A stretch of DNA of 64,000 nt. Origin: Melieria omissa. Its lineage: Eukaryota; Arthropoda; Insecta; Diptera; Ulidiidae. Below the pieces are notes generated by a model. That model saw only the letters and a list, made by a program, of their open reading frames with translations. It made no database searches and was not told the origin of the DNA. The translations under genes were made by a program, and so were the position numbers. Of the stretch, positions 33,916 to 43,717 are shown in pieces; position 1 is the first letter of the stretch, and the number at the start of each line of letters is the position of its first letter. The DNA is taken from NCBI GenBank assembly GCA_963971225.1, contig OZ020268.1, positions 54,125,900 through 54,189,899 on the forward strand, given 5' to 3'.

Positions 33916-34474
33916 ATAAATAAACGAGGAACACTTGGATACAATTTGAACTCATTTTTGGGCCCCCTCCCCCATAAGCGGATATCTGCCATAACCGGAT
34001 TTAAACACTGCGATGGTGAGTGTCCGGTTATGAGAAATTTCACTGTATGTATAAAACCTGCAGCCAGCCCTGCGGTGATTTCAGACTGCACTTCCGGCAA
34101 CTGTCCATTTTAAATAAGAAGAATGCTTTGGGGTATACGTTCGATCTTGTTGAACTTAATCTAAATTGACAGGACAGAATTGCGTCTTTACGACGCAGTC
34201 ACCTTAAAATATTATTTCATGCTCTTAAAACACACTGATTTCAGACGTTAACAATTCCTTAATAGTTCTGGCATGACTCATTGTTATATGAAAATAAAAT
34301 CAAATTCAGCCTTAGATAGAAATAGATTTGAAAGAAGAAATGTGCACTGACACCAGATTTGATCTATTGTGCCCCTACACTCACGTGGGAGAAGGTGTTT
34401 GACATTCTATTCTGCAAGCCAGTATTGGCCCAGGTGCTGCCTCCTACTGCGGCATACCGCATCTATCTCAGTCT

Positions 34475-34722
34475 TAGTAGTTGTACGAGTTACCCTATCC
34501 AGTATATTCTCCAGATTTAGCCCCTTGCGACTATTTTCTGTTCCAAAACCTGAAGAAAACACTCGGCGGTAAGAGATTTGGCTCGAATGAAGAGGTCATC
34601 ACTGAAACATATGTGCCTATTTTGAGGACCTTGAGAAAACCTATCATTTGGAAGGGATCAAAGAATTGGAAAAACAATGAACTAAATGTATCGAGCTAAA
34701 AGGAGACTATGTTGAGAAATAA
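34475..34722 (+). pseudogene. mariner transposase C-terminal fragment
   Basis: A reading frame with LPYPVYSPDLAPCDYFLFQN holds the third catalytic Asp region, then GKRFGSNEEVITET. After a frameshift, FEDLEKTYHLEGIKELEKQ and a stop-broken tail end near GDYVEK. The first two catalytic residues and the N-terminus are absent. No terminal repeats could be assigned. Confidence 0.7.
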
Positions 34723-35162
34723 AAGGTTTTTTTGCCGAAAAAGAAATTATTTCATTTAACCCTAATGTGTGTGCTAAAAAAAACACCCTTACCCGTGTGG
34801 AGGGGTACCCGGGTACCCCAGTACAAATTTTATGAAAATGTCTCACTTTTTGTTCGCACTATAAGACATTTTACTGTTTTTGCTGAGCTTTAAAGCTCTC
34901 AATAGTATAAAAGTACATTTTAGGATTACCCTTGTTACAGAAAATGGCTTGCAAACTAGTTTTTTTAATTTCCAGTAATTAATTTTTCTGCAATTTCGGA
35001 TCCCCCTTTCATAAAAAGGGAAATACCATTTATACGCTGCTATAAATTTCAATGGAAGGTCATTCCCCACGGAGATTTCTGACATTTGAACTTTGTAATA
35101 AATTAATTAGTCGTTAGTAATTAGTTGTAGTTGCATTGTGAAAGATCTGAACAAATTCGGAA

Positions 35163-35457
35163 ATGAGTTCTTATTCAGCAAGAGCTCGTTCTGAAAGATT
35201 TATCCCAGCCGAAGTTCAAGAAATACTTCGCGAAGTAAAAGTGATGAAGAATTTTCCATTTCCGAAGGCGAAGATGAATATATTCCATTAGTTGACGACG
35301 CAGCAATAGAAGCCTCTGACGCTGAGCCTGCGAGTTGCATAGAAACTAACCATCTCCCATGGCATATGGTAGTGACGAAGAGAAGTATCCAAATATTGAA
35401 CTTTGTGCTAGAGATGGCATACAGACTTGAGCCATTTCGGCGTGATGTGCCAGCATA
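35163..35457 (+). pseudogene. piggyBac-like transposase N-terminal fragment
   Basis: An ATG opens MSSYSARARSERFIPAEVQE. After a one-frame shift near 35229 the reading gives the acidic SDEEFSISEGEDEYIPL and VDDAAIEASDAEPA. Acidic, Ser-rich N-termini of this kind precede the catalytic core in piggyBac transposases. No core DDD residues are present. The assignment draws much of its support from the TTAA-flanked ends. Confidence 0.55.
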
Positions 35458-35492
35458 GTGGCCCCGAATCGTCCTACAATATACCAGGTATA

Positions 35493-36760
35493 TCAGTATG
35501 AAGTGAGCCTCAAGATACAAATGTCTCGATAGGGAATATTTGTTGTGAATGAGCCTTAATTTTTTTTGTTTTGTTGCTATGACATCTGTCAAGCATATTT
35601 AGTATACATCAAGTCATTGAAATATGATGTTTCATCATATTTTTTTCATCGCGTTAAAAATGTCGAACTTTGTACCAGATAGTGATAATTTGCGGAAAGC
35701 ATTATTATTTTTTTTTCATTTAAAGAAAAGTGTTGCAGAGTCACATCGAATGCTTGTCGAGACATATGGGGATCATGCTCTATCAAGAGCAACATGCAAA
35801 AGATGGTTTCAACGGTTCAGAAAAAATGATTTTGATGTGAGAAATGAAGAAGGTGGAAGACCACCAAAAAAGTTTGAAGACGCCGAGTTGCAAACGATAT
35901 TGGATAAAGATGACACTTTGAGTCAAAAGCAAATGGCAGAAATGTTAAATGTTGCACAAGCGACAATTTTTGTCCTTTCAAAAGCTATGGGAAAGATCCA
36001 AAAGTGTGGAAAATGGGTGCCACATGAATTGAATGAAAGGCAGATGGAAAAACGAAAAAACACTTGTGAAATTTTGCTTCAAAGACACGAAAGAAAATCA
36101 ATTTTGCATCGAATTGTTGCTGCCAATGAAAAATTGATCTATTTTAAGAATCCTAAACGGAAAAAATCATGGGTTAATCCGGGACAACCTTCAACATCGA
36201 CTGCAACATCGATTTGGCAAGAAAACTATGCTGTGTGTTTTGTGGGACCAGAGTGGCGTGGTGTATTACAAGTTGTTAAAACCTGGCGAAACCGTTAATA
36301 CTGATCGGTACCGACAACAAATTATCAATTTGAACCATGCATTGATCGAAAAACGACCAGAATGGGCCAGAAGACACGGCAAAGTAATTTTGCTCCATGA
36401 CAATGCACCTGCACACAAAGCAAGACCGGTTCAGGATACAATCAAAGCACATGGCTGGGAGCTGCTACCCCACCCGCCGTATTCACCAGACTTGGCACCT
36501 TCCGACTACCATTTGTTTTCATCGATGGGGCACGCATTGGCTGAGCAGTACTTTGATTCCTACGAGGAAGTCGAAAATTGGGTGTCTGATTGGTTTGCTT
36601 CAAAAGACAAATAATTCTATTGGCGCGGTGTCCACAAATTGCCTGAATGATGGAGAAAATGTGTGGCTAGCAATGGCCAATACTTTGAATAAAATGGTTT
36701 TAACTTTGCCATTACAAATTAGTGTTTTAGTTTCGCAAAAAAAGGCTCACTTCATACTGA
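35493..36760 (+). mobile_element. mariner (Mos1-like) element
   Basis: Inverted ends TCAGTATGAAGTGAGCCT match exactly over 18 bp. TATA is present at both sides, so the TA duplication is clear but its register is ambiguous by two bases. At about 1.27 kb it has full mariner length. Confidence 0.88.
35660..36692 (+). pseudogene. mariner transposase with mutated first catalytic Asp
   Basis: The ATG at 35660 starts MSNFVPDSDNLRKALLFFFH. The paired helix-turn-helix region and the linker KCGKWVPHELNE are present. The first catalytic site reads VAANEKLIYF, with Asn where mariners have Asp. Near 36230-36290 a one-base shift moves the reading into WDQSGVVYYKLLKPGETVN. The second and third Asp lie in LHDNAPAHKA and SPDLAPSDYH, 34 residues apart (DD34D). 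A stop follows SKDK at 36612 and another near 36647, before the terminal QYFE. The subfamily looks mauritiana-like by eye. Confidence 0.85.
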
Positions 36761-36771
36761 TATATTAAGTA

Positions 36772-38070
36772 AAGGCTGTCCACACCAAAATTTGGTCACT
36801 AAAAAACACCCCTGTGCCTCATGTTACGACTTATTTTTCATAAACATTTTCAAATCTAAACATGCGATGATTCAAATGTAAGTTCTCCATTAAAATTATT
36901 TTCATTAAGTTCTTTGATTCTTTTAAAATGGTAAGCCAATTGGAGAAGCGAAAATTGATTTTACACGAATTTATTTCGAACAGACAACATAGCGCACGAA
37001 AAATTGCAAAAAAACGTAATTTCGCACCATCTACGGTGATAAATGTTTTAAAAAACTTCAATAATCGTTTGTGCTTAGATCCTAAAAAAGGAAGTGGTAG
37101 AAACAATAACCAAAGCGATATTCGCAGCGCAAAAAAAGTGAAGCAAGAGTTTAAAAAGGATCCAAGGATATCCACTCGTGCAGTAGCAAAAAAAATTCGC
37201 ATTTCGAAATCATTTGTACAAAAAGTAAAAGAAAAAGAAGGTTTGAAAACTTATAAAGCTCAAGTGGTGCCCGATCGTAACGCCAAACAAAATTTGACAG
37301 CAAAACAGCGATACAGAAAACTTTATGAAACACAATTGACCAAATTTAAATGTGTTGTAATGGCTGATGAAACTTACTGTTTTAAGAATTTTAAATATAT
37401 CCCGGGACAAGAGTTTTACACTGCAGAATCACGACAAGATGCACCTGATGACGTAAAAATAAAAAAACGTTCCAAATTTCCACAAAAACTGATGGTTTGG
37501 CAAGCGATTTGCTCCTGTGGTAGGAAAACGGATCCTTTCGTTACATCGGGCACAATAAATGCAGAAATTCACAAAAAGGAGTGCTTGGAAAAGCGTATTC
37601 TGCCTTTTATAAAAAGCCATAATGTGGGTACTCTGTTTTGACCCGACCTCGCTAGTTGTCACTATGCTTGAGACGTCCTAAAGTGGTATAAGGACAATGG
37701 AGTGTTTTTCGTTGCTCGCGACTGCAATCCTCCCAATAGCCCGGAGCTGCGACCAATCGAGAATTATTGATCTATTGTTAAGAGAATCTTAAAAAGCACA
37801 CGTGGCTCCATCAATACAGAAAAAGTGTTCCGTTCGAAATGGTTGTGGGCGTCAAAAAAAGTCACGCAGGACCTCGTACAAAAAATGATGGGAACAGTTC
37901 GGCAAAAAGTGCGCCTGGTAGCATACGAAAAATAGCATATTAAAACGTATGTAATATAACATTTCTTTAAAGTATCTAGTTACAAATACAACAAATTTTT
38001 TTAGAAAAATATCATTGTTTTTTATTTTATATACATTTTGATGTGACCAAATTTTGGTGTGGACAGCCTT
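36772..38070 (+). mobile_element. DD37E Tc1-like element, copy 1
   Basis: The ends AAGGCTGTCCACACCAAAAT (extending through TTGGTCAC, 28 bp) are perfect inverted repeats, with TA at 36770-36771 and 38071-38072. At 1299 bases it is full size. It lies 11 bases from the mariner end, inside the piggyBac-like element. Confidence 0.9.
36928..37935 (+). pseudogene. DD37E transposase with three in-frame UGA codons
   Basis: One frame from ATG 36928 (MVSQLEKRKLILHEF) to TAG at 37933-37935, 335 codons. The N-terminal paired HTH is followed by the first catalytic Asp in VVMADETYCFKNF, the second in PDLASCHYA, and Glu in LRPIENY. The last two are separated by 37 residues, the DD37E spacing known from mosquito ITmD37E elements. 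TGA interrupts at 37639 (where Trp is expected before PDLAS), 37669 and 37768. The first two recur at identical places in copy 2; the third reads Trp there. Translation would stop just before the second catalytic Asp, leaving DNA-binding domains only. Confidence 0.87.
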
Positions 38071-38241
38071 TATATGGTATGCACAGCAAAAGCTATATAA
38101 AAAAGTATTTATCAAGTGAAACCAACCAAATAGGACGCTTTACCCATTTTTTACCCGTCGAAACCTGAAAAATATGAGTTAACAACAACTGCATGCAACA
38201 TGCAACTCCATATAAAATGTATTGAGGTACCCGGGTGCCCC

Positions 38242-38642
38242 GTCGGCCTCGATAGCTCAGCGGGTAGCGCGCTGGCTTCTCATACCGAGCGCCCCAGGTT
38301 CGATTCCTGGCTTGGGCTGGAAAAAACACTCATTTACTTCTATCGCTATCCACATGAAGGAAATGAGAATTACAAGAATCGCACAAGTGCGCTCTTGGCA
38401 GGCAATGGCAAAACCTCCAAGTGTGAAAGAAAAAACCTGCCAATCGCCGTTCGGATTCGGCGTTAAACTGTAGGTCCCCGCCCTCCCTTTCCCCCATCCG
38501 TTTGAAATGTGTGTTGTATCACATATTGGAAAATAGTGTTGCATACACATTTCAAACGGGTGGAATTTGTGGTATCACAACGGGCCCATAGGCCTAAGTA
38601 TGTCTCATACAGAGGCAGCCACTTAACCAACCAACCAACCAA
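38242..38642 (+). mobile_element. tRNA-derived SINE, copy 3 (different tRNA head, complete)
   Basis: The head has A box TAGCTCAGCGGGTAG and B box GGTTCGATTCC; the anticodon-like loop CTCATAC would read CAT. The body shares GCCGTTCGG, GCGTTAAACTGTAGGTCCC and AATGGCAAAACCTC with the other SINEs. Near the 3' end a perfect 14-bp inverted repeat (CGTTTGAAATGTGT) can form a hairpin, followed by an (AACC)n tail. A perfect 12-bp TSD CCCGGGTGCCCC lies at 38230-38241 and 38643-38654. Confidence 0.85.
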
Positions 38643-39458
38643 CCCGGGTGCCCCAGCACACGGGTAAGGGTGTAAAAAGTAAAATGTTGTGCCACACCCT
38701 CCAAAATAAAATAAATGGAATTAAACACTCGAAAATAAAGACAAAATATCATTTTAGGAGTTGTTATATTTTTAATTAGGTTAGTCGCAAGTACATAAAA
38801 TTTCGATATAAAAGTGATTTGGGTACCCGGGCACCCCATCACACACATAAGGGTTAAAAAGTCACTGACTTATTGATAGATAAAAGGAGCGAGGTTCATA
38901 TCCAAGACAGATCTCTGAATTACTTCCAGATCATAATGTAGGTAGTCAAAAAGAGGCCCAAACTAGGAGCCGGCTTTGACTTATCTTTTCTGCAATCAGT
39001 TTTTAAGTTGATTCTATTTTTCTATAACTATTTTTCTTAGGTAAAATATTAATTAGCCACAACTTTAGTACGAAAAAGCAGTAAAAAACACCAGATTTAA
39101 CATTGCATAATTTTTTCGCTTTGAACGATTTTTTGCAATGTCATAACTTATTTATTTCTCTATAGTCATGAAAAGAAACTTCACACTGGCTCATCCAAAA
39201 TCACCATTAAAATAACTATTAAAAAAAAAAACATGAAAATGTGTTGTCGAGACTTGAATAGTGTCCGACCGATTACTCGGCATCGGCTAGTATCGGCCAA
39301 TAAAATTGGTATCGGCATCGGCTAAAAAAATAAGTATCGGTATCGGCCTTTTTTGGCCGATGCCACATCGGGCGTTTTTGGTCGATGATACATCGGCCTA
39401 TTTTCTGTTTTCATTTTTTGTACCCCTTTTCAGTAATGTATTTTTAGATACTGTTTAA

Positions 39459-39695
39459 CCCTTTCGGGACTACTGGGATAATACGTCCCAGCAAGTTTTT
39501 AATACCTCTCAACACAATTATTCAAATCTTATGACCCACGCAAAATATGTCCTAGATTTCGGTGTTCCCGCATAAAAGGATCGTTTCAGAATTTGTGAGC
39601 ATCTAATATTATTTTCTAACCCCAACATTCATAGCATGAAAATATTTCTACTGAGAGTATTTTGGATTTTAAAATTAAACTTCGTCCCGAAAGGG
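39459..39695. mobile_element. TTAA-type MITE with CCCTTTCGGGAC ends
   Basis: TTAA at 39455-39458 precedes CCCTTTCGGGAC; the right end GTCCCGAAAGGG is its exact inverse and is followed by TGAA, an altered TTAA. The length is 237 bases, with no ORF. Confidence 0.7.
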
Positions 39696-39752
39696 TGAAT
39701 ATAAATGTATGTTTTTTTAAATCTAGGTATTCTTAAAAACACAGATTTTTCA

Positions 39753-39940
39753 AAACAATTATTCAAATCTTACGACCCACGCAAAATACATATGTCCTCG
39801 ATTTCGGTGTTCCCGCATAAAAGGATGGTTTCAGAATTTGTGAGCATCTAATATTATTTTCTAACCTCAACATTCATAGCATGAAAATATTTCTACTGAA
39901 AGTATTTTGGATTTCAAAATTAAACTCTGACCTGACAGGG
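39753..39940. repeat. Partial second copy of the CCCTTTCGGGAC MITE
   Basis: From CAATTATTCAAATCTTA to the end it repeats 39519-39695 in direct order with scattered changes, ending CCTGACAGGG. The left end is missing. It may be a local duplication or a second insertion. Confidence 0.65.
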
Positions 39941-40318
39941 TTTATGTGGATATCAGAAGAAGGGGCATTTAATTTTTCAATCTTATCCTTCTTTTTTAAT
40001 TGGAAGCATTTTTTAACAGGCCTTTTATTTTTTCTAAATTTGTTTTCTGACTTCTTCCCACTTCATCTGTTCAACGGGTCGCAATTTGAGAGTAAAAATT
40101 TTAATATAAAAGTCGTAATTTTAAGTTGAATAAAAAACTGAATTTGTATGCAATATTTACGTCACTATTTTTGTTTCTCTCTCAGTGGATAAATGTGATA
40201 TATTATTTTTTTAATACATGTTATTGTATTAGAATTCTGAATTCTCTTTTTTTTGTTTTTTTTTAGACGAGCCAACGCGCAGGGGATGACCCATATAAAT
40301 GCGAGGCATTGCGCTGGT

Positions 40319-42780
40319 TCAGGAAGGATATATAGGTTGGGAGAGAGGAAGTTGGGTGAAGAATTTATGGACTCTTGCCTTGAATCCATCAAGATCATAG
40401 GTGCTGGGGAAAACATCTGCAGGGAGACCATTCCACAATCGCGCTGTTCGGGCCAGGAACGAACTTTCTCTGTAGTGCGTAGTGCGCTGGAACATCGTTT
40501 CGACGTGGAATGCATGGGCGCCAGTGTTCAAACGGGTTGCCCGTGGGAATACCCGGAGTGATGGCATCAAGCTGCTCATCTCTACTGAGAAATTACCGAA
40601 AAAGTATCGGTAGAATAACACCACACATGCCACGTTTCGACGATGCTCCAAGGAGTCAATAGAGCTGTATGCCCTACTGTCCCCTATAAGTTTAATCGCA
40701 CGGTTTTGCACCCGATCGAGGAGCTCCAAATGGGGTTTTGAAGCCCCCGCCCAGAGGGGCGAGTTAAACTCCATTTTAAGTCGGATATAGGTGGTATAAA
40801 TAATGCGGAGATCGGACAGGGGGAACTATTTTTTGCACCGCTTTAACCCATTTTCGGCCGCTGGTCGATTTTTCGACCAGCCACTTTGAAGGAGAGTAGC
40901 TCTGCACTTAGACATTATATCTTTGAACTTTTGATGCATAAAATAGCTTTGGTCTTTTGGTAACCCCTCGAAATAATATTTTTTTTTTTAAAGATAATTT
41001 TAGAGATGTTGGTGAAGGCACGAAAAAAAGCATTTTTGTAGTCATATTTTGAATATTCTGAAAAATATATAACCTTTTTAAATTATTGATTTATTATTGA
41101 TTATTTACGAAGCCTAAAGACCAAATTACCATAATCAATTGATATCCATAAGATTATAAAAATATTTTTACCTCTCAGCACCGCGTACTTTTCAGTGGTC
41201 GAAAAATCGACCATTGACCAGAAGTCGTCATGTATGTACATATGTAAGCCAACAATTGTTTGTTTTCATTCTTGATTATTATTTGACTAAAACTATGTAC
41301 AAATATATTTGTTTTTATTTGAAATTGAATTTTTATTAATTTATAAAAAAATTTTGTAAAAAAAAAAAACACAAAAAAAATCCAAAAATATTCTTGATTA
41401 AGGTCCTAAATGTAAGTCCTTAAAAGGAATTACAAAAATATTGGCTATTTCTGGTAGCGGCCGAAAATGGGTTAAGAAGCCGAGGCACTTGGCTGCTTCT
41501 TTCGACATGCCAAAAATATGATCGTTCCAACGAAGGTCGTTCTTAATGGACATGCCCAGAACATCAAGAGCTGCCGATTCCGCAATACTCACACCATCCA
41601 TAACCAGGCATGTGTTGGAATGTTGGGAGACTCGCTTGTGGGATAACAGGCAACATTGGGTCTTGCGAGGATTAAAATCGACCCTGTTCGCTTGACCCCA
41701 CTTGGAGATTGTTTGTAGGTCGCTATTAAGTGTGTCATTCATACGGCGCCGTTCTCTCTCAATCTCCACAGAGCTGGGGCGCTTTGTGAAGGAGTATGAA
41801 TGACAAATGGTGCTGTCATCCGCAAACGAGTAGATGGGAAGGGAATGCTTTTCCGAGGCTATGCCATCTATTATAACACGAATAGAGCGATCATAGAGGA
41901 AGCTCGTAATCCAACGAGAGAAGATACTACTGACGCCATAGGCAATCAATTTAGACACGAGTGCTTTATGCCACACCCGGTCAAAGGCCTTAGAAATATC
42001 CAGTGCAACAACCTTGCTTTCACCGAGGTTTAGAATGCTATGGTTCCATTTCTCGGTGAGAACCGCCATAAGGTCTCCCGTCGATCGCTGTCTTCGAAGC
42101 TGTATTGGCGGTCACTTAGCAGTCTATTGTGCTCCAGATATTTCACAAGGTTGAAGTTTACAATGCTTTCCATTACTTTGGAAAGCACCGAACAGATTGC
42201 TATAGGTCGGTAGTTCGCAGGGTCAGTAGTCTTGCTTTTTTTAGGAACTGGTTGAACATTTGCTACCTTCCAGCATGTCGGAAATACACCTGTGGTGTAT
42301 GACATGTTGAAAAGTTTGCGTAATGGACAAGCCAGCGAGGTAGCGCGTTTTTCAAAACAAGGGCTGGAATGCCATCCGGCCCTGAAGCCTTATTTACATC
42401 GAGATTTGCAAGCACTCTTTTAACTACCCGTGTCCGAAAATGAATTTCTGGCATAGAGCAAGATACGTTCTCGACTACGGGTAGTGGTTGATCGCTGGGG
42501 GGCAGGGAGGAATTCTCTGCGAAACTTTTAGCCAACAAATTAGCTTTATCAACCGAGTGAGTGATGATTTGATCATTGTTAAGAAGAGTTGGAATTGAAG
42601 ATGATGTTTGGTTCTTCACCTTCTTAACGAATGACCAGAAGTTCTTACTACCACGCTGGCATTGCAGAACTTTTTTCCTTTGGCGCTGTTCGTGCAGAAA
42701 CTTTTGGCGCTTTAGGATGGCATTGCATCGATTTCTAGCCTGTTTACGCAGCTGTTCAGTGGCGGCATTTTTATTTGTTT
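40319..42780 (-). pseudogene. LINE family B reverse transcriptase, copy 3, broken
   Basis: Segments in order: linker and RT start (42619-42263, with NKASGPDGIPALVLKN), RT fingers (42305-42030, VPKKSKTTDPANYRPI), palm (42069-41398, VVALDISKAFDRVWH and SFADDS), then after the MITE the C-terminal part 40774-40319. The block with GVPQGSVLSPTLF is deleted between KHSLP and IYSFADDS. Frameshifts occur near 42340 and 42100. The Asp of DISKAFDR is intact here. Confidence 0.8.
40847..41471. mobile_element. TTAA-type MITE with CCCATTTTCGGCCGCT ends
   Basis: Exact 16-bp inverted ends are flanked by TTAA (40843-40846, 41472-41475). The other LINE copies show the uninterrupted target (CGCTTTAGGAAGCC), which proves the insertion. 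Just inside each end is a palindrome GGTCGATTTTTCGACC or its close variant. No transposase ORF is seen. Confidence 0.88.
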
Positions 42781-43178
42781 GCCATGTTCTGAAAGCTTCC
42801 TATTTAGACCTGACAGCAATTCTGCATTGAACTAGATATTGTCCTTGGGTTTAATGCAAACCAGCTTATTAGGGATGAAGGACCGCGTTCCTAATAATAT
42901 AATTTCTTCAACCATTTTGGCTGCGGCATTTATGTTTCTATCAAGAAAACACAATTTCCAATTGAAGTGGGTGTAAAAATCGTTAAGTCCACCCCAGTTA
43001 GCTTTATCATACTTCCAAATTAAGCGCTTCGGGGCTAAAGGCGAAGCATTGCGGATATCAGAGTATTTTATTTAGTTTTTAATTATTTCTTTTCTCGTTG
43101 TTTTGCTATTTTCTGATGAATATTACAACAATATGTAATAGTAAATAATAATAATAATAATAATAACTAATAATAATA

Positions 43179-43507
43179 ATAATAATTGACTGGCACGACA
43201 GCACGCTTGCGCGAGACTAAGGCCTAGCTTCCCGCAACCACCCGTGTTGTGCGTGCGAATTTGTATGCGGGTGGAAGGGACCTACAGTTTTAAGCCGGTT
43301 CTGAACGGCAGGTTGGGAGCTTTTTCATAAGCAATTTTTACTCTCAGAGGTTTGCCACTTCCAGCTGAGAGGACAGCCACCGAAAGAGAAAACGAGTTTT
43401 CCCGTTATTGTTTTTTTTTAGGTGTTATTACAGGCAGTATTGAACCTGGGGTTGCTGCCTTCGACTCGCGGTCCAACGCACTAACCAACTGAGCCACGGC
43501 GGCTGCC
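43179..43507 (-). mobile_element. tRNA-derived SINE, copy 4
   Basis: Read on the minus strand: A box TGGCTCAGTTGG, B box GGTTCAATACTGCC, then the family body with CTCTGAGAGTAAAAATTGC, CCGGCTTAAAACTGTAGGTC and GTGGTTGCGGGAAGC, ending in ATTATTATT units. It carries the same head as copy 1 and supplies the 3' end that copy 1 lacks. Confidence 0.82.
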
Positions 43508-43717
43508 ACTATATGTAATAGTTCCTTTTGTTATTTTATAAAATAGACTGTGTTTTTGATTGAATTCATTCGTCTTATTTTTTCTATGTAATCGGCATCG
43601 GCATCAGCCGATTTTCGCCCTTTCGGCCGATAAATCGGCATCAGCCAAACTCGCTTTTCCTGCCGATTAATCGGCATCGGCCAAAAAATTTGGTATCGGT
43701 CGGAGTGTAGACTTGAA

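Larger units (their letters stand above)
27926..34045. mobile_element. pogo-like element with nested insertions
   Basis: The outer ends are CAGTGAAATTTCTCATGACG (left) and, inverted, CAGTGAAATTTCTCATAACC (right), each next to TA (27924-27925, 34046-34047). CAGTG-starting ends with TA duplications are typical of pogo/Tigger elements. Arms of about 700 bases (left) and 130 bases (right) share CCGGATTTAAA-like phrases, and no transposase was found. Everything between 28625 and 33915 is later insertions or relics. Pairing of these two ends is an inference. Confidence 0.55.
34760..38853. mobile_element. piggyBac-like element with nested mariner, DD37E element and SINE
   Basis: TTAA flanks both sides (34756-34759, 38854-38857). 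The inverted ends are CCCTAATGTGTGTG and CCCTTATGTGTGTG. A second inverted pair, ACACCCTTACCCGTGTG, lies further in (about 34784 and 38658), and GGGTACCCGGGTACCCC-type palindromes sit near the ends. A piece of an acidic piggyBac-type N-terminus is at 35163-35457. The rest of the transposase is absent, its place taken by other elements. Confidence 0.75.
40252..43064 (-). mobile_element. LINE family B, copy 3 (longest, with MITE inside)
   Basis: On the minus strand it runs from about 43064 through the endonuclease-RT linker and RT to a poly(A) tail near 40252. It is split by the TTAA MITE at 40847-41471. It is the longest of the three copies and shows linker sequence (around FLHEQRQRKK, GSKNFWSFVKKVKNQTSS) absent from the others. 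Confidence 0.85.
39259..43709. mobile_element. hAT element shell with nested elements
   Basis: The ends are TAGTGTCCGACCGAT and, inverted, TACACTCCGACCGAT. GACTTGAA is duplicated exactly at 39251-39258 and 43710-43717. Both arms carry many ATCGGCATCGGC / TTGGCCGATGCC motifs (39280-39410 and 43590-43700), the subterminal repeats of this element. No hAT transposase was found between them; the interior is filled by TTAA MITEs, a LINE and a SINE. Confidence 0.8.

Noticed and set aside
38242..38320. Functional tRNA gene (CAT-like loop)
   Set aside because: It has A and B boxes, but it is followed by a SINE body and tail and flanked by a 12-bp duplication, so it is a SINE head. The same applies at 3631, 10887 and 43507.
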